NCBI RefSeq assembly: GCF_000299875.1
Contig: NZ_AMRK01000015.1
Span: 1-64,000, forward strand
Origin: Celeribacter baekdonensis B30
GTDB taxonomy: Bacteria > Pseudomonadota > Alphaproteobacteria > Rhodobacterales > Rhodobacteraceae
Direction: 5' to 3'
DNA length: 64,000 nucleotides
In this document: one piece after another, positions 61,600 to 64,000 of the stretch
How positions within the stretch are numbered: position 1 is the stretch's first letter
Layout of the letters: every line of letters starts with the position of its first letter
Translations under genes and position numbers: made by a program
The notes under the pieces: generated by a model
Databases searched by the model: none
Told to the model about the DNA's origin: nothing
The model's input: only the letters and a program-made list of their open reading frames with translations

Positions 61600-63011
61600 G
61601 GGCTTGGGCCTATTTCGAAACATGCACCCGGTTCAGGAACTGTCACCGTCCAGCCCTTCTCGGTTCGAAGCGCGTGCGCGAATTCCAGTGCCGCTGTCTC
61701 CTCGCCGTGCACAATGAAGGTCTGATGCGGTGGCGCTCTGAAACCATCCGCCCAAGCCATGAGCGCCTTCCGGTCCGCATGCGCGGATAGCCCGTTGACC
61801 GAGTGAATGGTGGCCCGCACCGGGATGTCGTCTCCAAACAGGCGGACCCGCCGGACGCCATCCACAAGCCGCCGACCCAGCGATCCCTTGGCCTGGAACC
61901 CGGTGATCATCACAACGGACTCGGGTCGGGGCAGGTTCTGTCGCAGATGGTGACGGATGCGCCCGGCATCACACATACCGCTGGCCGAGATGATTATCGC
62001 CCCTGCGCTGATCTGGTTGAGTGCCTTCGATTCGTCGACACTCGATGTGAACTTGAGATAGGGGAGGTCCGCACCCACCTTGTGCCATCCCGCGAGGTTC
62101 TTCGCCTGTTCGTCGAACAACTCCAGATGTCGGCGGGTGATCCTTGTGGCTTCGGTCGCCATCGGCGAGTCCACAAAAATCATCAAGTCGCGAAGTCGTC
62201 CTTCGCAGGTGAGCCGATGCAGATGGTAGAGCACCTCTTGCGTGCGACCGACTGCGAAGGCGGGCACGATAATATTTCCGCCGTCGCCGTGGCGGGTGCG
62301 TTCGACGATCTCGATCATCTCGTCCAGAGTTGTGCTCAGATCCTCGTGCTCGCGGTTCCCATAGGTCGACTCGATCACCAGAATATCAGCATCGGGAATG
62401 GGCGTGGGATCCCGTAGGATTGGCCGCCCGGGCTGCCCCAGATCGCCACTGAACACGATCTTAGTTGTTTCGCCGTCCCCTTCGGATATCCAGACTTCGA
62501 TGATCGCCGAGCCGAGGATATGGCCGGCATCGCGGAACCGGCAGCGCACATTTTCATTCGGGGTGAGCTTGGTGTCGTAGCGGATCGCGTGAACCTGCCG
62601 CAGACAAAGCCTGACATCGTTCATGGTATAGATTGGCTCTGTCGAAGAGGCTGCACCGCGCTTGGATCTGCGCCAGTGCTTTCGAGCGTCCGATTCCTGA
62701 ATGTGGGCGCTGTCTGGCAGCATGACGCCTAACAGATCCGCTGTCGCTTCGGTTGCGAAAATCGGCCCGGTGAACCCTGCCTTGGTCAGTTTTGGCAGCA
62801 GACCGCTGTGGTCGATATGCGCATGTGTCAGAAGAACGAAATCAATTGATTCCGGGTCGAAACCGAAGGGTTTTCGATTGCGGGCAGGCGCTTCCCGCCC
62901 GCCTTGAAACATGCCGCAATCGATCAGAAACCGGACTTCGCCGGTTTCAACGAGGAAGCAGGAGCCGGTGACTTCGCGCGCCGCGCCCAGAAAGCTGATC
63001 TTCGGCGCCAT
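61596..63011 (-). CDS. MBL-fold beta-CASP hydrolase (RNA-processing type)
   Basis: The 471-residue protein has the metallo-beta-lactamase motif THAHIDHSG near 61-69, later His and Asp ligands (FRDAGHILGSA, SGDLGQPGRP), a beta-CASP domain and the C-terminal VNGLSAHADR motif typical of RNA-acting members. It likely cleaves RNA 3' ends or acts as an exonuclease. The ATG at 63011 is served by AGGAG, with the TetR stop just before it. Similar MBL genes occur with LOG and stress proteins in proteobacterial clusters. Confidence 0.9.
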   Translation of the reverse strand: MAPKISFLGAAREVTGSCFLVETGEVRFLIDCGMFQGGREAPARNRKPFGFDPESIDFVLLTHAHIDHSGLLPKLTKAGFTGPIFATEATADLLGVMLPDSAHIQESDARKHWRRSKRGAASSTEPIYTMNDVRLCLRQVHAIRYDTKLTPNENVRCRFRDAGHILGSAIIEVWISEGDGETTKIVFSGDLGQPGRPILRDPTPIPDADILVIESTYGNREHEDLSTTLDEMIEIVERTRHGDGGNIIVPAFAVGRTQEVLYHLHRLTCEGRLRDLMIFVDSPMATEATRITRRHLELFDEQAKNLAGWHKVGADLPYLKFTSSVDESKALNQISAGAIIISASGMCDAGRIRHHLRQNLPRPESVVMITGFQAKGSLGRRLVDGVRRVRLFGDDIPVRATIHSVNGLSAHADRKALMAWADGFRAPPHQTFIVHGEETAALEFAHALRTEKGWTVTVPEPGACFEIGPSP

Positions 63012-63012
63012 G

Positions 63013-63642
63013 TCACTCCTGCTCCTCGGCATCGCCCGCCCTAGAAATCCCGTGTAGATAGATTCCAAAAACACGTGGCGCATCGGCGCGCATTTTATCC
63101 ACGTCGCCGGCGATCAGGGATTGCATCACGAGGCCCTGAATGGTGCCAATGAACAGAGTGGCCGCCGCCTCGGCATCAAGATTGTCGCGCAATTCGCCGC
63201 ATTCCTTGCCACTCGTAATCATGTCGCGCAGGCGTGCCGCGTATTGTTTCATCATGCTCTGCGCGAGACGCTTGGCCGGCGTCTGCCGAGCGCCCTGAAG
63301 CTCTCCGAACAGCATGCGTGGTGCGCCTGGATGATCGGCAACAAATGCGATGTGGGCGAGAAACATCGCCTCCATCTTTCCCGTAGGCGAAGTGATGTCT
63401 TTGGCCGCGCGATCGATCCGGGCCATCAGGTTCTTGGCCACCCAGTTCATGACCGCTTTCCAAATCGCATCCTTGTTCGGAAAGTGGCGAAAGATCGCGC
63501 CCTGTGTCAGCTTCATGTGCTTGGCAATGGCCGCGGTCGTAATGCTGTCCGGGTTGGAAGAGCCGGCCAGGTCGATGACCGCTTCGACCGTAATGTTGCG
63601 GCGCTCTTCCGCCGGGATCTTTTTTGGTTTCGTCTTGGTCAA
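63013..63642 (-). CDS. TetR-family transcriptional regulator
   Basis: The roughly 209-residue regulator has the TetR helix-turn-helix near the N-terminus (ITTAAIAKHMKLTQGAIFRHFPNKDAIW, split) and a ligand-binding all-helical domain. A TTG at 63642 has GGAGACG eight bases upstream and overlaps the stop of the preceding gene as TTGA; ATG at 63663 or 63681 is also in frame but lacks a site. It is coupled to the MBL gene. It most likely represses this operon until an exporter substrate binds. Confidence 0.85.
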   Translation of the reverse strand: MTKTKPKKIPAEERRNITVEAVIDLAGSSNPDSITTAAIAKHMKLTQGAIFRHFPNKDAIWKAVMNWVAKNLMARIDRAAKDITSPTGKMEAMFLAHIAFVADHPGAPRMLFGELQGARQTPAKRLAQSMMKQYAARLRDMITSGKECGELRDNLDAEAAATLFIGTIQGLVMQSLIAGDVDKMRADAPRVFGIYLHGISRAGDAEEQE

Positions 63643-63992
63643 TGAAACGTCTCCGTTTGCCATACATATGCAGCCGTCCATATCATCGCGGCGACCATTG
63701 AAATGCCGCCAGCCACAACGAGGACCGGCGGAACACCAAAAAGCACCTCTGCCAGAATGCCCAGAGGCATCAGCAGCCCGAGCAGTGCCAACGCGGATAT
63801 CCAGCGCCCGGTCCGGGTGTCCGGGGCGCGCGACAGGGCGAGACCGACCGCAATATTGATGAGCGCGAACAGGTTGCCGTGAACATGCGCAAGCCGCGAT
63901 TCGAAATGCGTACCCACCGCATAGTCAGCGATCAACTGCTCCTTGCCCGGCGCGAAATCGCGCAAGAAGATCAGCACGAACCCGTACAGCAT
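63639..63992 (-). CDS. membrane protein, possibly partial
   Basis: A 117-residue hydrophobic protein with three to four membrane segments (about 40-55, 66-84, 87-108) and the soluble stretch LAHVHGNLFALIN, which resembles small membrane proteins of unknown role. Its start lies eight bases from the window end, so the true start may be further upstream. It is coupled to the TetR gene by a TTGA overlap and seems to be part of the efflux operon. Confidence 0.72.
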   Translation of the reverse strand: MLYGFVLIFLRDFAPGKEQLIADYAVGTHFESRLAHVHGNLFALINIAVGLALSRAPDTRTGRWISALALLGLLMPLGILAEVLFGVPPVLVVAGGISMVAAMIWTAAYVWQTETFH

Positions 63993-64000
63993 GAAAAGTG

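Noticed and set aside
53466-64000. right attachment site near the end of the trb operon
   Set aside because: I looked for CCGCAACCAACGAT and for the tRNA 3' end in the right half and saw no copy. The end is probably outside the window, but a by-eye search can miss a diverged site.

Overview
The window looks like a GC-rich alphaproteobacterium, most likely from or near the Rhodobacterales. It opens in the 3' end of a 23S rRNA gene, followed by 5S rRNA and an initiator tRNA-fMet, a downstream order common in that group. Almost everything after the tRNA belongs to one large integrative and conjugative element (ICE) that carries plasmid-type replication and partition genes. No right-hand attachment site was found, so the element probably runs past the end of the window.

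Layout. (1) 1-777: rRNA tail and tRNA-fMet. (2) 734-2479: a large serine recombinase whose last codons read antisense into the tRNA, with two tandem copies of the tRNA 3'-end sequence. (3) 3043-12416: a defence and stability island with a VapBC-like toxin-antitoxin pair, a DUF5131 / TcmP / Mrr-like nuclease operon, a Hachiman system (hamA, hamB) and an AAA-DUF4143 ATPase. (4) 12599-26518: the ICE accessory backbone, with ArdC, DUF2958, RadC, a large ParB, four small uncharacterised genes plus a 54-codon one, a methyltransferase/strawberry-notch helicase giant, a Toprim protein and a DUF2493 protein. Four of these genes share a two-stem RNA leader placed directly before the Shine-Dalgarno sequence. 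(5) 26740-31202: a minus-strand cargo block with a DUF3800 gene followed by a tightly coupled operon of radical SAM enzyme, DEDD exonuclease, NadR-like kinase and aldo/keto reductase. I do not recognise this as a described system, and it is the best candidate for something new. (6) 31966-38719: DUF736, an XRE regulator, DUF2285 genes (one frameshifted), an AlpA-like regulator, RepA with internal iterons, ParA, a small partner, DUF2840, a TraF signal peptidase, a second DUF736 and a lytic transglycosylase. (7) 38821-53466: a putative oriT, the TraI relaxase, TraG coupling protein, a CopG-type regulator and the complete trbBCDEJKLFGI mating-pair operon plus DUF2274. (8) 53474-64000: a LysR regulator, then a long minus-strand operon with a membrane protein, TetR, MBL/beta-CASP hydrolase, LOG protein, HlyD, an ABC fusion protein, an ABC permease and a lipoprotein-like hydrolase.

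How the parts work together: the recombinase excises and integrates the element at tRNA-fMet. RepA, ParA and the small partner probably maintain the excised circle. TraI nicks oriT, TraG couples the DNA to the Trb secretion channel, and TraF and the transglycosylase help build it. ArdC may protect incoming DNA from host restriction. The defence island, the radical SAM cargo operon and the efflux operon are likely payload for the host.
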